Assembly (NCBI RefSeq): GCF_024139115.2
Contig: NC_085140.1
Location: 317,195,259 to 317,259,258, forward strand
From: Armigeres subalbatus
Taxonomy: Eukaryota; Arthropoda; Insecta; Diptera; Culicidae
Length of the DNA: 64,000 nucleotides
Reading direction: 5' to 3'
In this document: positions 22,133 to 32,328 of the stretch, in pieces
Position numbering within the stretch: the first letter of the stretch is position 1
Layout: every line of letters starts with the position of its first letter
The notes under the pieces: model-generated
Told to the model about the DNA's origin: nothing
What the model saw: the letters and a program-made list of their open reading frames with translations, nothing else
The model's database searches: none
Position numbers and translations under genes: made by a program

Positions 22133-25100
22133 TACGGCCATACAAGATACAATCACTGTGCTGCAGTGGAACCAGGGTTGTAAATATTCGGCAGCACTGG
22201 ATGAAGGTGATGTTTTTTTATATCATTTTTTTATTTTCTTCCTGCTTTGAAATCAACCTCACATTCCCGGAGAGGCAGAAAAGTAAACAACAGAACTCAC
22301 ATCACCCACAGCGCCGCGAAGATGAAATTTACCACAGCAAAATGTACACATTCACCCAGCAAATTGAAAAAATTCACCACGCGTTTAAATGGGCCACTCA
22401 CAGTCATACAGTAAGGCGCGAACTGAGCAGCATGTCAGAGCGACTTGTGAGTGGCTGAATACGAAATTGAATAGTCGGCGTTGAAAATGATTTTTCGGCT
22501 GCACCCAGTCGCACTCACCACGGCGACGATGAAGGCGACAGCAGATTTTACTGAGATCCATGTTTTTCACTGCATTGACTGTGAAATATTTCTACCCTGA
22601 GTGGAACTGTCATAGTCTGAAACATAAATTGGACGTGTTCAAGTTTTTGATTCGCAATTCCGATTGTGATGTATTTGCTCTCTGTGAAACATGGCTTTCT
22701 TCTGAAGATGAAATCAACTTCCACGATTTTAACATTATTCGCCAAGATCGGGATGACCACTATGGTGGCGTTCTTTTGGGGATCAAAAAATGCTACTCCT
22801 TCCCAGAATTCCCATTCCGACTGTTCCCGGCTTAGAAATCGTCGCATGCCAAGTAAATGTGAAGAATAAAGATCTTTGCATAGCTTCAGTGTACATTCCT
22901 CCAAATGCCTCTATTAATCGTCGACATTTTTGGAGCGCAGTCTCCCTCCTATCATCTCCAGTATTGATATTGGGTGATATGAACGCACATGGTATTGGAT
23001 GGGGCGAAACGTATGACGATTATAGAGCGCCTATTTTCTATGATTTGTGTGACGATTTCAATTTGAATATTTTGAACACTGGTGAAATAACTCGAATAGG
23101 ACCAAATGGTCAACAAAGCCGTATTGATCTGTCTTTATGTTCAAATTCACTATCGTTAGATTGCACGTGGAAGGTTATCCAAGATCCCCACGGTAGTGAC
23201 CATATGCCGATAGCCACCTCCATTAAAAGTGGCTATCAAGAATCTGAGCCAGTAAATGTTCCTTTCGATCTCACGAAGAACATTGACTGGCAAAAATTTG
23301 CATCGGCGGTAAAAATTGGCATTGAATCAACTGATATTCTTCCGCTACTGGATGAGTATCGATTCCTTACCGAATTGATTCATAAAAGCGCACTGGAAGC
23401 TCAGAAACGACGCGTTCCAAGTACATCTGTCATAAGAAGACCAGCCACTCCTGGATGGGATGATGAATGTACTAAGTTGTATTCTGAGAAATCTGATGCC
23501 TTCAAGGCCTTTCGTAAACACGGAAGGTCTGAGCTTTTGAAGAGTATTTGAGGCTTGAAAGAAAGCTCAAAAATCTTCTCAAGGCAAAAAACGTAGCTAC
23601 TGGCGACGTTTTGTCGAGGGACTATCACGAGAAACCTCAATGACAACACTTTGGAAAACGGCCCGCAACATGCGGAACCGCATTTCCACCAATGAGAGTG
23701 AAGAATACTCCAATCGATGGATGTTCAACTTCGCAAAAAAGGTCTGCCCAGATTCCGTACCAGCAGAACCACTATTTCGAGAATCAGTCAATGATCCCGG
23801 TTCTTCGGGTGGACAATGCTGGAACTTTCTATGTCTCTTCTTTCATCGAATAACTCTGCTCCGGGATGCGATAACATCAAATTCAATCTTCTTAAAAACC
23901 TCCCAGATATCGCAAAAAGACGATTACTTGACCTGTACAACTGTTTCATGGAGTACAACATTGTGCCACCTGAATGGCGACAGGTCAAAGTAATAGCTAT
24001 TCAAAAGCCTGGAAAACCAGCGTCTAATCACAATTCATACCGACCGATTGCCATGCTATCATGCATGAGAAAATGATCCTTTCAAGAGTCGACCATTGGG
24101 TCGAGCAAAATGCATTACTGTCAAATACTCAGTTTGGTTTTCGAAAAGGTAAAGGAACAAACGATTGTCTAGCGTTGCTCTCTTCAGATATTCAGCTGGC
24201 CTTTGCGCACAAGGAGCAATTGGCTTCAGTATTCTTGGATATTAAGGGCGCTTTTGATTCAGTTTCCATAGAAGTACTGTCAGACAATCTGCACAATAGT
24301 GGATTACCCGTTATTTTGAACAATTTCTTGTATAACTTGTTGTCAGAAAAACAAATGAACTTCACACTCGGCACTCTGACAACTTCCAGAAATAGCTACA
24401 TGGGCCTTCCCCAAGGATCATGTTTAAGTCCCTTGCTTTATAATTTCTATGTTAAAGATATTGACAATTGTTTGGAAGGACAATGCACGCTCAGACAACT
24501 TGCAGATGATGCCGTGGTCTCTCTAAGAGGTCCAAGTGCAGCTGTCTTGCAAGGACCATTGCAAAGTACCCTGGATAATCTGACTGTTTGGGCCAGAAAT
24601 TTGGGGATCGAGTTTTCACCGCAAAAAACTCAGTTGGTTGTGTTTACTAAGAAGCGGTACCCTGCTCAACTGAAACTAAAGCTGTTGAATGATGACATCA
24701 ACCAATCTTTATCTTCTAAATACCTTGGGGTCGTGTTTGATTCTAAATGCACCTGGAGACTTCATATTGAGTATTTGATAGAGAAATGCCGGAAAAGGAT
24801 CCATTTTCTACGTTCTATCTCCGGAACATGGTGGGGTGCTCACCCGGAAGACCTCATCAAACTCTATAGAACGACTATTCTCTCTGTTTTAGAGTACGGC
24901 TCCTTCTGCTTCCTCTCAGCAGCTGATTGCCACCTTATCAAATTGGAACGAATTCAATATCGTTGTTTGCGTATTGCCCTTGGCTGTATGCATTCAACGC
25001 ATAACATGAGCCTGGAGGTACTTGCTGGAGTCACTCCTTTAAAGCACCGTTACTGGGAGCTCTCATTAAGAATACTAATCAAATGTGGAACAAGTAACAC

Positions 25101-26184
25101 ACTTGTCTTACACAACTTCGATAATATGCTTGAACTGGTTCATCGGTCAAGATTCTTAAGAGTTTATCTCAACTACATATCGTCAGATCTCTGTCTTCCA
25201 TGTTATACTCCCCCTCGAATTGACTTCACCAATGACAGTTTCTCAATTGAATACGATCTGTCCATGAAACACGCTATTCAAGGAATACCAGATCATCTTC
25301 GAAATCTTTCAATTCCTCCATTTTTCTGAAAATATGAACATGTCAATTGCAACAACAGATATTTCACTGATGGTTCTCGCATTAACGGATCCACTGGCTT
25401 CGGTGTTTTCAATGTAACTTCAACCACCTTCCGAAAACTTCAGGAACCGTGTTCGGTTTATGTTGCTGAGCTGGCAGCAATTAACTTCGCTTTGGGGATA
25501 ATTTCCAATCAGCCCGTAGACCATTATTTCATCTTCTCGGATAGTCTTAGCTCTAGCGAGGCACTCCGGTCGATGAAACCTGTTAAGCACGCATCTTATT
25601 TTCTTACAAACATAAGAGAGCAGATGCGTGTTTTGGTCGAAAGATCATTCAAGATTACCTTTGTTTGGGTCCCTTCTCACTGCTCAATCTACGGCAATGA
25701 GAAGGCAGACTCGCTGGCAAAGGTGGGCGCACAGGAAGGTGAGGTTTATGATAGACAATTCTCGAGCAACGAGTTTTTGCCATTAGTCCGTCAGAGTACT
25801 CTTCAAAGTTGGCAAAGAAATTGGACACACAACGAACTTGGACGGTGGCTATTTTCTATAGTTCCAAAAGTTTCTGGGCGAGCGTGGTTCAGAGGTGAGG
25901 ACTTAAGTCGAGGCTTCATTCGCGTGATGTCGAGACTTATGTCTAATCACTATTCACTAAACGCACATCTGTACAGAATAAACCTTGTCGATAGCAACTT
26001 ATGTAGGTGCGGAGCCGGTTATGATGACATCGATCACGTAGTTTGGTTCTGCTCGGAAAACGACGTCTCCAGAGAGCAATTATTGGATACCCTAGTGGCC
26101 CGAGGCAGTGTTGTCCTACACTCAAGGCAAAAAATTCTGCTCTTTGATTTTACTTCATCTAATCGATTTTATAGTCTCAACTAA
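22125..26184 (+). pseudogene. I-clade ORF2: endonuclease, reverse transcriptase, RNase H
   Basis: Starts MDNTAIQDTITVLQWN at 22125, is cut by the MITE at 22173-22599 and resumes CHSLKHKLDVFKFLI at 22608. Endonuclease motifs: ALCETWLSSEDEINF, SVYIPPN, LILGDMNAHGIGWG and GSDHMPIATS. RT motifs: NSYRPIAML, TQFGFRKGKGTNDCL, ASVFLDIKGAFDSVS, YMGLPQGSCLSPLLYN and the active site LADDAVVSL near 24500 (LADD in place of FADD). RNase H: YFTDGSRINGSTG at about 25358, VAELAAINFAL, FIFSDSLSSSEAL, WVPSHCSIYGNEKADSLAK, giving the Asp-Glu-Asp-Asp set. A C-terminal Cys-Cys-His-Cys, LCRCGAGYDDIDHVVWFC, is at about 25995-26050. Frameshifts near 22830, 23550, 23810, 24060 and 25330 inactivate it. The stop is 26182-26184. 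Confidence 0.9.
22173..22599. mobile_element. hAT-type MITE inside I-clade ORF2
   Basis: Ends CAGGGTTGTAAATATT and (reverse complement of the right end) CAGGGTAGAAATATTT. The 8-bp AGTGGAAC is duplicated at 22165-22172 and 22600-22607. Removing 427 bp plus one duplicate restores LQWNCHSLKHKLDV in ORF2, which is independent proof of both junctions. No transposase. Confidence 0.9.
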
Positions 26185-26488
26185 GTAAGTTCAACTAATA
26201 GAAGGATATTTGGATTTTCTAAATGTCATGGCAAACTGTCAAAAAACTGCACTCCAGAGCCACAAGAGCGCGCGCGCTGAAAATACACTCCAGTGAAAAC
26301 ACTCCAGTGTATTTTCAGTGCGCGCGCTCCTGTGGCTCTGGAGTGCATTTTTTTGACAGTTTGCCATGACATTTAGAAAATTCAAATATCCTTCTATTAG
26401 TTGAACTTACTCAGTTGAGACTAAAAAATCGTTTAGATGGAGTGAAATCAAAGAGCAGAATTTTTTGAAGTGAGTGTAGGACAACACT
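26107..26488. repeat. 382-bp near-perfect palindrome at the end of I-clade ORF2
   Basis: Centre at 26297.5. The inner 26187-26408 is a palindromic MITE (GTAAGTTCAACTAATAGA / TCTATTAGTTGAACTTAC; arms with CACTCCAGAGCCACAAGAG and GCGCGCGC). The outer arms are the last ~80 bp of ORF2 (26107-26186) and an inverted copy of them (26409-26488), including AGTGTTGTCCTACACTC and its complement. The next host sequence is the 3' UTR. Confidence 0.85.
26187..26408. mobile_element. Palindromic MITE (CAACTAATAGA ends), copy B
   Basis: Shared core with 15659-15868: the ends align over AGT.AGT.CAACTAATAGA and GGATTTTCTAAATGTCA. Arms of about 105 bp with a 16-bp loop at 26290-26305. It lies directly after the ORF2 stop codon. 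Confidence 0.8.
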
Positions 26489-26996
26489 GGCCCGAGGTAA
26501 ACAACCCTTCCAGGAGATAAGAGGTGTTTTGGGGGATCGTGATGTGGTCTATATGCAAGCCATTTATAGTTTTCTTTGTTCCTCTGACATAAAAGTCTAA
26601 TACTTTTGTTTTTTTTTTCTTTTCTTCGAAGTTTTTTTTTGTTTTGTCTCTGTCTGTCTGTCCCGTAGAGCGCCGTAGCTCTGGCCGTCCGGAAGATGCT
26701 CCCATTCGAACCATTCTTCGAGCACGACGACACACCACATCGTCCCCGACGCCAAATGACCGGATGAACTGCTGAAATTCCTTGATTATGATGATTCCCT
26801 GATTCCCGAATCCTAATCCCCGTCCATCCTTAAACATTTTAAACCTAACCTCGAGTCACCACGAGTACGTTGGCTTATTTCCCTCTCTTACTAATTAAAC
26901 AATAAGATTATGTCGATTGTACATATCTCAAAGAAACGTGGCTCCGTAAAGTGTTATACACGCCTGAGCCTACCAAATAAACGAAATTGGAAAAAA
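26489..26996 (+). other. 3' UTR of the I-clade LINE
   Basis: Contains T-rich tracts at 26608-26645, CTGTCTGTCTGTCC at 26648 and an A8 tail at 26989. The frames on both strands here carry no domain. The tail is followed directly by the right target duplication. Confidence 0.7.
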
Positions 26997-27010
26997 AACA
27001 GGTCACCGCC
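26997..27010 (+). repeat. Target-site duplication, right copy
   Basis: AACAGGTCACCGCC, identical to 20402-20415. R1-like ORF1 resumes immediately afterwards (TAYKKSAEEVL). Confidence 0.95.
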
Positions 27011-27472
27011 TACAAGAAGTCGGCGGAGGAAGTCCTATGCGAGACGGTCGAGGTGAGAGCACTCACGACGGAGGTGAATCTAAGGGTTAAAGACCAGGAC
27101 GAAATCACCGAAGTCGAAGCGCTTGTCACGGCACTGCGGCGACAGTGTGAAGTGGAGACGCCCACCGCAGCCGTTAGGCTACGGAAAGTTCCGGCAGGGA
27201 CGTAGGTAGCATTGGTTCGGCTATCTACAGCGGACGCCTCCAAGGTAGTCAAGTTAGGGAGCGTCAAGGTGGGATGGTCGGTATGCCCTGTGGGCATATA
27301 CGAGCAACCCGAAGTTTGCTTCAAGTGCCTGGAACCGGGGCACAAGCAATGGGACTGCAAAGGCCCTGACAGAAGCAATCTCTGCCGACGCTGCGGATTG
27401 GAGGGACATAAGGCACAATGCTGCACAAACCCTCCCAATTTTTTGATTTGTTCCAGCAAAGCTGCTGCGTGA
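27011..27472 (+). pseudogene. R1-like ORF1, 3' half with zinc knuckles
   Basis: Continues the frame broken at 20401: AYKKSAEEVLCETVEVRAL, DEITEVEALVTALRRQC, then after a TAG at about 27205 STADASKVVKLGSVKVGW. CCHC knuckles follow: CFKCLEPGHKQWDC and CRRCGLEGHKAQC, with a partial third (LICSSKAAA). This is the RNA-binding end of R1-type ORF1. It stops at 27470-27472, next to the large ORF2 deletion. Confidence 0.8.
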
Positions 27473-27489
27473 TAAGCGTGCTGCAAAAT

Positions 27490-27883
27490 CACAGTGCAGG
27501 TAAGATGGACACATTGGTTGATACCGGAGATAGGTACGTGGGTCAAGAGGCGCCATGGCGAAATCACTTTCCACCTGACCCAGGTCCTTACAGGCCATGG
27601 TTGCTTCAGACAGTATCTACACCGGTTCGGACACTCGGCCTCGCCCGAGTGTCCGGTGTGCGCAGGTTTAGAGGAAACGGCGGAACACGTGTTGTTCGTG
27701 TGTCCATGTTTAGGCATAATGCGTGACCACATGCTTGCCACATGTGGTCTGGACACTACCCCGAATAACCTATTCCGGAGTATGTGTAAAGATGAAGTTG
27801 GCTGGAACGCCGTTTTATCGGCTATCGTCCAAATCGTCTCGGAGCTAAACAGAAAGTGGCGCGAGAACTCGAAGAATGGCTAG
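27490..27883 (+). pseudogene. R1-like ORF2, C-terminal fragment
   Basis: WTHWLIPEIGTWVKRRHGE, FHLTQVLTGHGCFRQYLHR, the Cys-Cys-His-Cys motif CPVCAGLEETAEHVLFVCP near 27655-27710, DEVGWNAVLSAIVQIVSEL and KWRENS before the TAG at 27881-27883. This is the standard C-terminus of R1-type polyproteins. The endonuclease, RT and most of the linker are missing through an internal deletion of several kilobases compared with a normal ORF2. The fragment is open for 129 codons. Confidence 0.85.
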
Positions 27884-28560
27884 TTCAGGCGCAAATCAGA
27901 GGTGGTCCAAGAATTCGGAGTCGTCTTCATAGGTCAAACCGGTGCCCTGTGGTCAAACTCGATCCTTTCATCGAACAAGTGGCCGCGCGAAGAACAACAT
28001 AATATCGTCGCTCTCGTGGCATCGGTCAACCGGGTGGGTTCCGAGCCCGAGGACGGGAAGGGGTCCCCGTCTAGGCTGGGGCAGGCGTAGGCACCGCATC
28101 GGCAAGTCCCTCTGTGTGTTGGAGAATTGGCCCTATCGCAGATAGGTCAATTTGGAGTGTACGAGGCATCATCATTCTTGATACCAGCCGTGCAGAGGGA
28201 AGCAGGCGCGAAGTCGACCTTTCCCACCTTCATAGGGCGTGGTAAGGCCACCTGGAAAGCCGGCAATGCGCTGGCACGATACCATGGTCTTCTTCTAAAA
28301 AAACGAGTCACGATGTTCGATGCTGCAAGGACACGCAGCTAACCTCGAGGGTGCGTTGTGCACTCCCCCCCTTTGAAGCATTACTGCCTGGTTGTACCGA
28401 AGGGACGAAGGGCTTGGCGGAAATGGAGACGGTTTAGCGGAGATGTAGTCCTGTCTCCTTCATTTGCTGTTGGAGGTGGTCCCAGACCCCGCACTTCCTG
28501 GACAACCCTGGATGTCTGTTGAGCTGATTCCCCCTCCATATTGCTTAGGAAGAAAAAAAG
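27884..28560 (+). other. R1-like 3' UTR
   Basis: GC-richer non-coding sequence. The last 150 bp (28410-28560) repeat 18750-18925 and end CATATTGCTTAGGAAGAAAA. The 60-71-codon frames here lack motifs. Confidence 0.55.
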
Positions 28561-28654
28561 GCCCTATCAAAGCAACCGCGAGCCGGTCAAAGCGCAGTTG
28601 CCTAGTCCTAGACTGAGGAAACTTTAATCAAACCTGCATTAGCGTCTTTTCCCC

Positions 28655-28746
28655 ATGTTAGGGGTGTTCCCGGAGACGAGCCAGCCTCGGACTGAAAGTC
28701 TCCTTAATAAAGACACAAAAAAAATAAAAATAAAATGTTAGGGGTG
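28655..28746 (+). mobile_element. 68-bp LINE tail insertion with 12-bp TSD
   Basis: ATGTTAGGGGTG at 28655-28666 and again at 28735-28746 brackets a 68-bp insert: GGAGACGAGCCAGCCTCGG, CTGAAAGTCTCC, TTAATAAAGACAC and an A-rich (AAAAAAAATAAAAATAAA) tail. GAGAC and GTCTC can pair as a short stem. Best read as an extremely 5'-truncated retrotransposition. Confidence 0.8.
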
Positions 28747-29113
28747 GCCCAAAACAGTGGCTGGCCCGTAGCGGGCGGTAGAACAAGAAATGCGGTGTCA
28801 CGCCAGCTGTTCCTTAGATAGCAGCCCAATCACGTGGCTAGGTATCGCAACCCTGATAAGGCGGCATACCGAAAAACCAACAATCAACCCCGAAAAATGT
28901 GATCGAAAATATAAGTACGGTCGATATCCCGTTGATCGCTTTGCTGACCTTCGATATCTGAGCTTAGAAATTTAGGTCTTGCACATCCATAAACAATATT
29001 TTAACATTTTAACACAATTTTTTATTGACTGTTTTATTCTTAAAACTGGTATATCCAACAAATATATTGAAATGTGGTGTAGAAAAAATGTGGATTCAAT
29101 CGGTCGAACGAAC
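28747..29113. other. No gene recognised
   Basis: Contains CCAGCTGTTCCTTAGATAGC and CACGTGGCTAGGTATCGC segments that look repeat-derived, but I cannot name the family. Confidence 0.4.
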
Positions 29114-29390
29114 TTGATTAACTGATAAGAAAATTATTTTGAGCTTTTTAGTGGAATGTCTTCACTTGTCATAAGACGAGTTAGTACAATCCCATTGAAT
29201 TCCACCACTTAATTGTATCTTGACAGATACGTATTTCGACCTCAAATGTAAGGCCGTCTTCGAGACACTGAAGACGGCCTCGACTCGTCGACTCGTCGAG
29301 GTCGAAATACGTATCTGTCAAGATACAATTAAGTGGTGGAATTCAATGGGATTGTACTAACTCGTCTTATGACAAGTGGTTGATTAACTG
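29114..29390. mobile_element. Palindromic element (CACTTGTCATAAGACGAG), copy 2
   Basis: An 11-bp direct repeat TTGATTAACTG (29114-29124, 29380-29390) flanks 255 bp. Palindromic arms run 29163-29378 (CACTTGTC ... GACAAGTG; inner GACAGATACGTATTTCGACC). The asymmetric tail (AAAATTATTTTGAGC, TTTTTAGTGGAATGTCTTC) is on the left, so this copy is inverted relative to 14851-15080. Confidence 0.8.
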
Positions 29391-30122
29391 TTTTGTGTCA
29401 CACCTAAATAATAGACGATTGACTCGCTTTGACAAGGTTTTCGAAGGTATTATTTATTGTTTGGATTTTCATTGGCTGGATTTCCGTGCAAGTCAAAAAT
29501 TGTATCTCGTTTTATTGTCTGGTTTAATGGTCCCTTCAATATCGAGATGTGGAGAGGCGACTGTATTTTAAAATTCAGAAACAAAACCTGAAAAAGTAAA
29601 AAAGTGTTCGTTCAAAGTCGGGAAAATGTTAGGCCAATCTTGAAAAACAGCACTTTTTCGATTGTTTGTTTAAAATTTAAAAAAATACTTGGAGCCATAA
29701 AAAAATATGGAGTCTTTGGGAAAGTTGACCTTAAATAAAATAAAAAATCGATTAAGCGAATAAAATTTTTTGACGGAAACGTCAATTATCGCCCATAATT
29801 ATCTTCCAACCAAAAAATATTCCAGCCTTTTCGAATCCAACCGTAGGCAATTGTTAAGGCGAAATGTAATAAAGCATAAAAAACTGGAGTGAGAGTTTAG
29901 TCGTGAATTGCAATGAAAATCTAAATAATCCATATTACTTTAATTACGCATTTTGCACAGATGCATCATGCATTTTGACGCAAATTCGATTAATTGCATA
30001 TTTTCCGGCAACTCGGCCGTACGAAAATAATTGTTTTTGTTAAATATCTAGGCTGTGCAAATGCACAGCACATGTTTCGAAATGGACAAATTGATATGAA
30101 ATTTGCAAAAATGAATCCATGT
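29391..30122. other. No gene recognised
   Basis: AT-rich, including a run of short A and T tracts at 29640-29780. The 63-codon frame at 29380-29571 has no recognisable motif. Confidence 0.5.
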
Positions 30123-30192
30123 GTCTTGGAGGGACTCGAACCCTCAACCTCCTACTCTCTAGATAGGCGTGATAACCCCTACACAACAAAAC
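30123..30192 (-). pseudogene. tRNA-like sequence
   Basis: On the minus strand a cloverleaf can be drawn. The acceptor is GTTTTGT / CCAAGAC (6 of 7 pairs). The D stem is GTGT / ACGC. The anticodon stem is CCTAT / GTAGG with loop CTAGAGA (U33 present, anticodon position AGA). The T arm GAGGG TTCGAGT CCCTC is perfect and contains the B-box GGTTCGAGTCC. The A-box is weak and there is no long variable arm. Probably a tRNA-derived SINE head or tRNA pseudogene. Confidence 0.5.
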
Positions 30193-30225
30193 CACTATCT
30201 AAAGAGTATGAGGTTGAGGGTTCGA
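30136..30225. repeat. Inverted repeat of the tRNA-like T/anticodon region
   Basis: 31-bp arms 30136-30166 and 30195-30225: TCGAACCCTCAACCTCCTAC and its complement GTATGAGGTTGAGGGTTCGA, with few mismatches. The arms put two tRNA-like halves head to head. Confidence 0.75.
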
Positions 30226-30297
30226 GACAACATTCCGCGCCTGACTACAGTTTTAGTGTTGTTGTAGTTGTTGGCAATGAAGACTTCAAACGTAGCC

Positions 30298-30406
30298 TAC
30301 CCTAGTAGCAGTTCACATCGATTTGGTTGCAGCAACTCTAATGTGACTGGATTTGGTCGCATATGAGTCACAGTGACTGATATGTAACAAGTGTGCTACT
30401 CGGGTA
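30298..30406. mobile_element. ~105-bp MITE (CCCTAGTAGCA ends), copy 1
   Basis: Ends CCCTAGTAGCA (30300) and TGCTACTCGGG (30404), flanked by TA on both sides. The interior CATCGATTTGGTTGCAGCAA, GTGACTGATATGTAACAAG matches 43511-43617 in reverse orientation. Confidence 0.8.
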
Positions 30407-31120
30407 GGCCCCTGACCATGTCGGTGGAACTGTCTAGGTTCAGGGTGGTTGAATGACTTTCCAGTTCGTCGTTATAGCAGATGATGCCATTCTGATTGGA
30501 GCGAGATTTGCCCTTTGCTTGATGTTTTGGCGTTGAGATATCCAGCGATGATGAACTTCCCGATTGCCGCCGAGTGAGCTTGACCATTTCACTATGTATT
30601 TCGATGTCGCTTCTTTGTAGATCGGTGGAACTGAAATCCAAATTTGTTTCACTCACGTCGGGTTTAAGTAATAAAGGCTAAATAATTTTCCTTTTTGGTA
30701 GAGCTGAGCTGGCCAATTTTTCTCTTGAGCGAGCTAGTGTTCGAGTTGATCAGACCCATCCACGAAGCCATTTTCAATAACGAAAAGGCCAAGAGTGTAG
30801 ATTTGATCAAAAGGGGATTTGCAGCTTCAAGCAAGCCTCTTTAGACAACCCGAAAGTTCATGAAGCAGATTCGAGCTTCGTGACCGAACCGGAATCAGTC
30901 CATACCTTGAGTAACCTCTCAATGCACCGGTTTTTACGTGGTCCACTTGATGACGGTACTGATAATCACCTTTATCGGTTTGAGAACATTGAAAGAGGTT
31001 GTACAAGGTACAGCTGGAGCGGACGTATCCTGCAAGTCCATTTAAAAAATGTTAGAAGGGTCCAGACTGATCTTCTCCAAATCTGGCTTCAGCTGCATCA
31101 CTTCAATGTCGGCCCCGGAT
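30407..31120 (-). pseudogene. Decayed protein-coding relic, family unknown
   Basis: Several minus-strand frames read as natural protein but are not collinear in one frame: ADIEVMQLKPDLEKISLDP (about 31110-31045), RGLLEAANPLLIKSTLLAFS and LLKMASWMGLINSNTSSLKR (about 30840-30700), then SETNLDFSSTDLQRSDIEIH and EMVKLTRRQSGSSSSLDIS (30656-30540). Stops and at least two frame changes separate them. No splice pair of plausible length joins them, so a decayed pseudogene or the remains of exons is the best reading. It ends against the MITE at 30298-30406. I do not recognise the family. Confidence 0.3.
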
Positions 31121-31931
31121 AAAAAATATCATTAATATATCATAAATTTTATTGTTACAACACCATTTAAAACATTATTTTTACCATTGAATATAATGGA
31201 ATTTAGACAATAAAATCACATGAGAAATAATGGTTTTCCACGATAAAATGAATGGTAAATGCGACTTTTACAGTTAAAAAGGGGGGGTTGTTATGTATCT
31301 TTACAATAAAAAAATCGAAAAATTTCCATACAAAATTCGGAGCAAAACAATTGATTTTACGGTTCTTCAATGGGATGATTTCGAGCGACAAAACAATAGA
31401 AAACATTGTGTTTTAAATGCTTTCAATTACTATTCCTATTGTTTTACAATAGAAATACAACAGGATTTAGAATACATTATACTCCAATATTACAATAAAA
31501 ATACAATACAATTAATTGTTTAACAATTTTTTTTATTTTCAAATTAATTTTAATTCAGTTAAAACTTGATTTTAACTCATTTTAACTCGCATTGCTGTTA
31601 CTTGGCTACGGGTGCATAAACCTGTGAAAAATGTAAATTATTAAAGAATGACAGTTTTATTAGAAGTACGTCGAGAAGAAAAGAATATACCTGCATCAGT
31701 TCTTATTATATCCCGTTAGTAAGATTGGCAAATGGTAGCCACTGAATGATCTTGAATCAGTGAACAGCAAGCAACAGTATTTTATTTACCATAAGCTTCA
31801 TTTCTGTAAAGGAACAAGGATACATGTTATCAGGTATGTCATCAGGTGTTATGAAGATAAAATTTTTATTTATTTTTTGTTCGGGATGAACCACTGCGTT
31901 CATTATGTACATTGAACTTTTGTATGTAGTA

Positions 31932-32072
31932 TAAGGTGCCTGCCAGAGTAGACGCGTCTATGCGACGACGCGCGAAAATTGTACGCAAAGGAATAATAAT
32001 CAAAAATAAGGAGCTGTAAAATCGTATGGACGCTACGCTTCGCACTTCACGTCTACTCTGGCCGCACCCTAA
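31932..32072. mobile_element. PIF/Harbinger-like MITE, 135 bp, copy 1
   Basis: Element 31935-32069 with ends GGTGCCTGCCAGAGTAGACG and CGTCTACTCTGGCCGCACCC, flanked by TAA (31932-31934, 32070-32072). It matches 60964-61098 in reverse orientation. The 92-codon frame across it is not a gene. Confidence 0.85.
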
Positions 32073-32328
32073 GATTACGATTACCGGTGGTGAGTATAAA
32101 CCGTTTGTCAGCGCAGTATCATTACTTGACACTTTACCGGTCACTACTAAACGCGCTGCTAAAACAGTAGCGCAGCTGACAGGTGACCAAATTTAACAGC
32201 GCTGCTATTTGATGAACTATCAAACGTCGAACGTCACCGGTAAAGAATGCAGCCACCAAAATGATAACCGAAAATAGTGACCGATGCGAAAAAGAGTGAC
32301 TGATCTAAAATGACAGCACTGATCAAAA

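Larger units (their letters stand above)
20416..26996 (+). mobile_element. I-clade LINE, near full length, with two nested inserts
   Basis: 6,581 bp between perfect 14-bp duplications, ending in A8. The layout is a 5' UTR (20416-20765, with a GCTGCTACATACAGCAGC hairpin), ORF1 with zinc knuckles, ORF2 with endonuclease, reverse transcriptase and RNase H, then a 3' UTR. The RNase H domain and ORF1 style point to the I clade. It is disabled by frameshifts, a hAT MITE at 22173-22599 and a palindromic insert after ORF2. Confidence 0.9.
18945..28560 (+). mobile_element. R1-like LINE, internally deleted, split by an I-clade LINE
   Basis: A 5' leader (18945-19329), ORF1 in two halves (19330-20401 and 27011-27472), a short ORF2 C-terminus (27490-27883) and a 3' UTR ending in an A-rich tail at 28560. 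The 6.58-kb insert at 20416-26996 separates the ORF1 halves. Most of ORF2 (endonuclease and RT) is deleted between about 27475 and 27490. The R1 assignment rests on the ORF1 triple zinc knuckle and the ORF2 C-terminal Cys-His motif. Related R1/LOA-type elements share these. Confidence 0.75.

Noticed and set aside
30123..30192. Functional tRNA gene
   Set aside because: Weak A-box, mismatch in the acceptor, no type II variable arm for the AGA anticodon position, and placement in an inverted repeat.
30630..30660. Splice donor GTGAGT and acceptor TTTCAG within the coding relic
   Set aside because: They would delimit a 26-nt intron, which is not credible.
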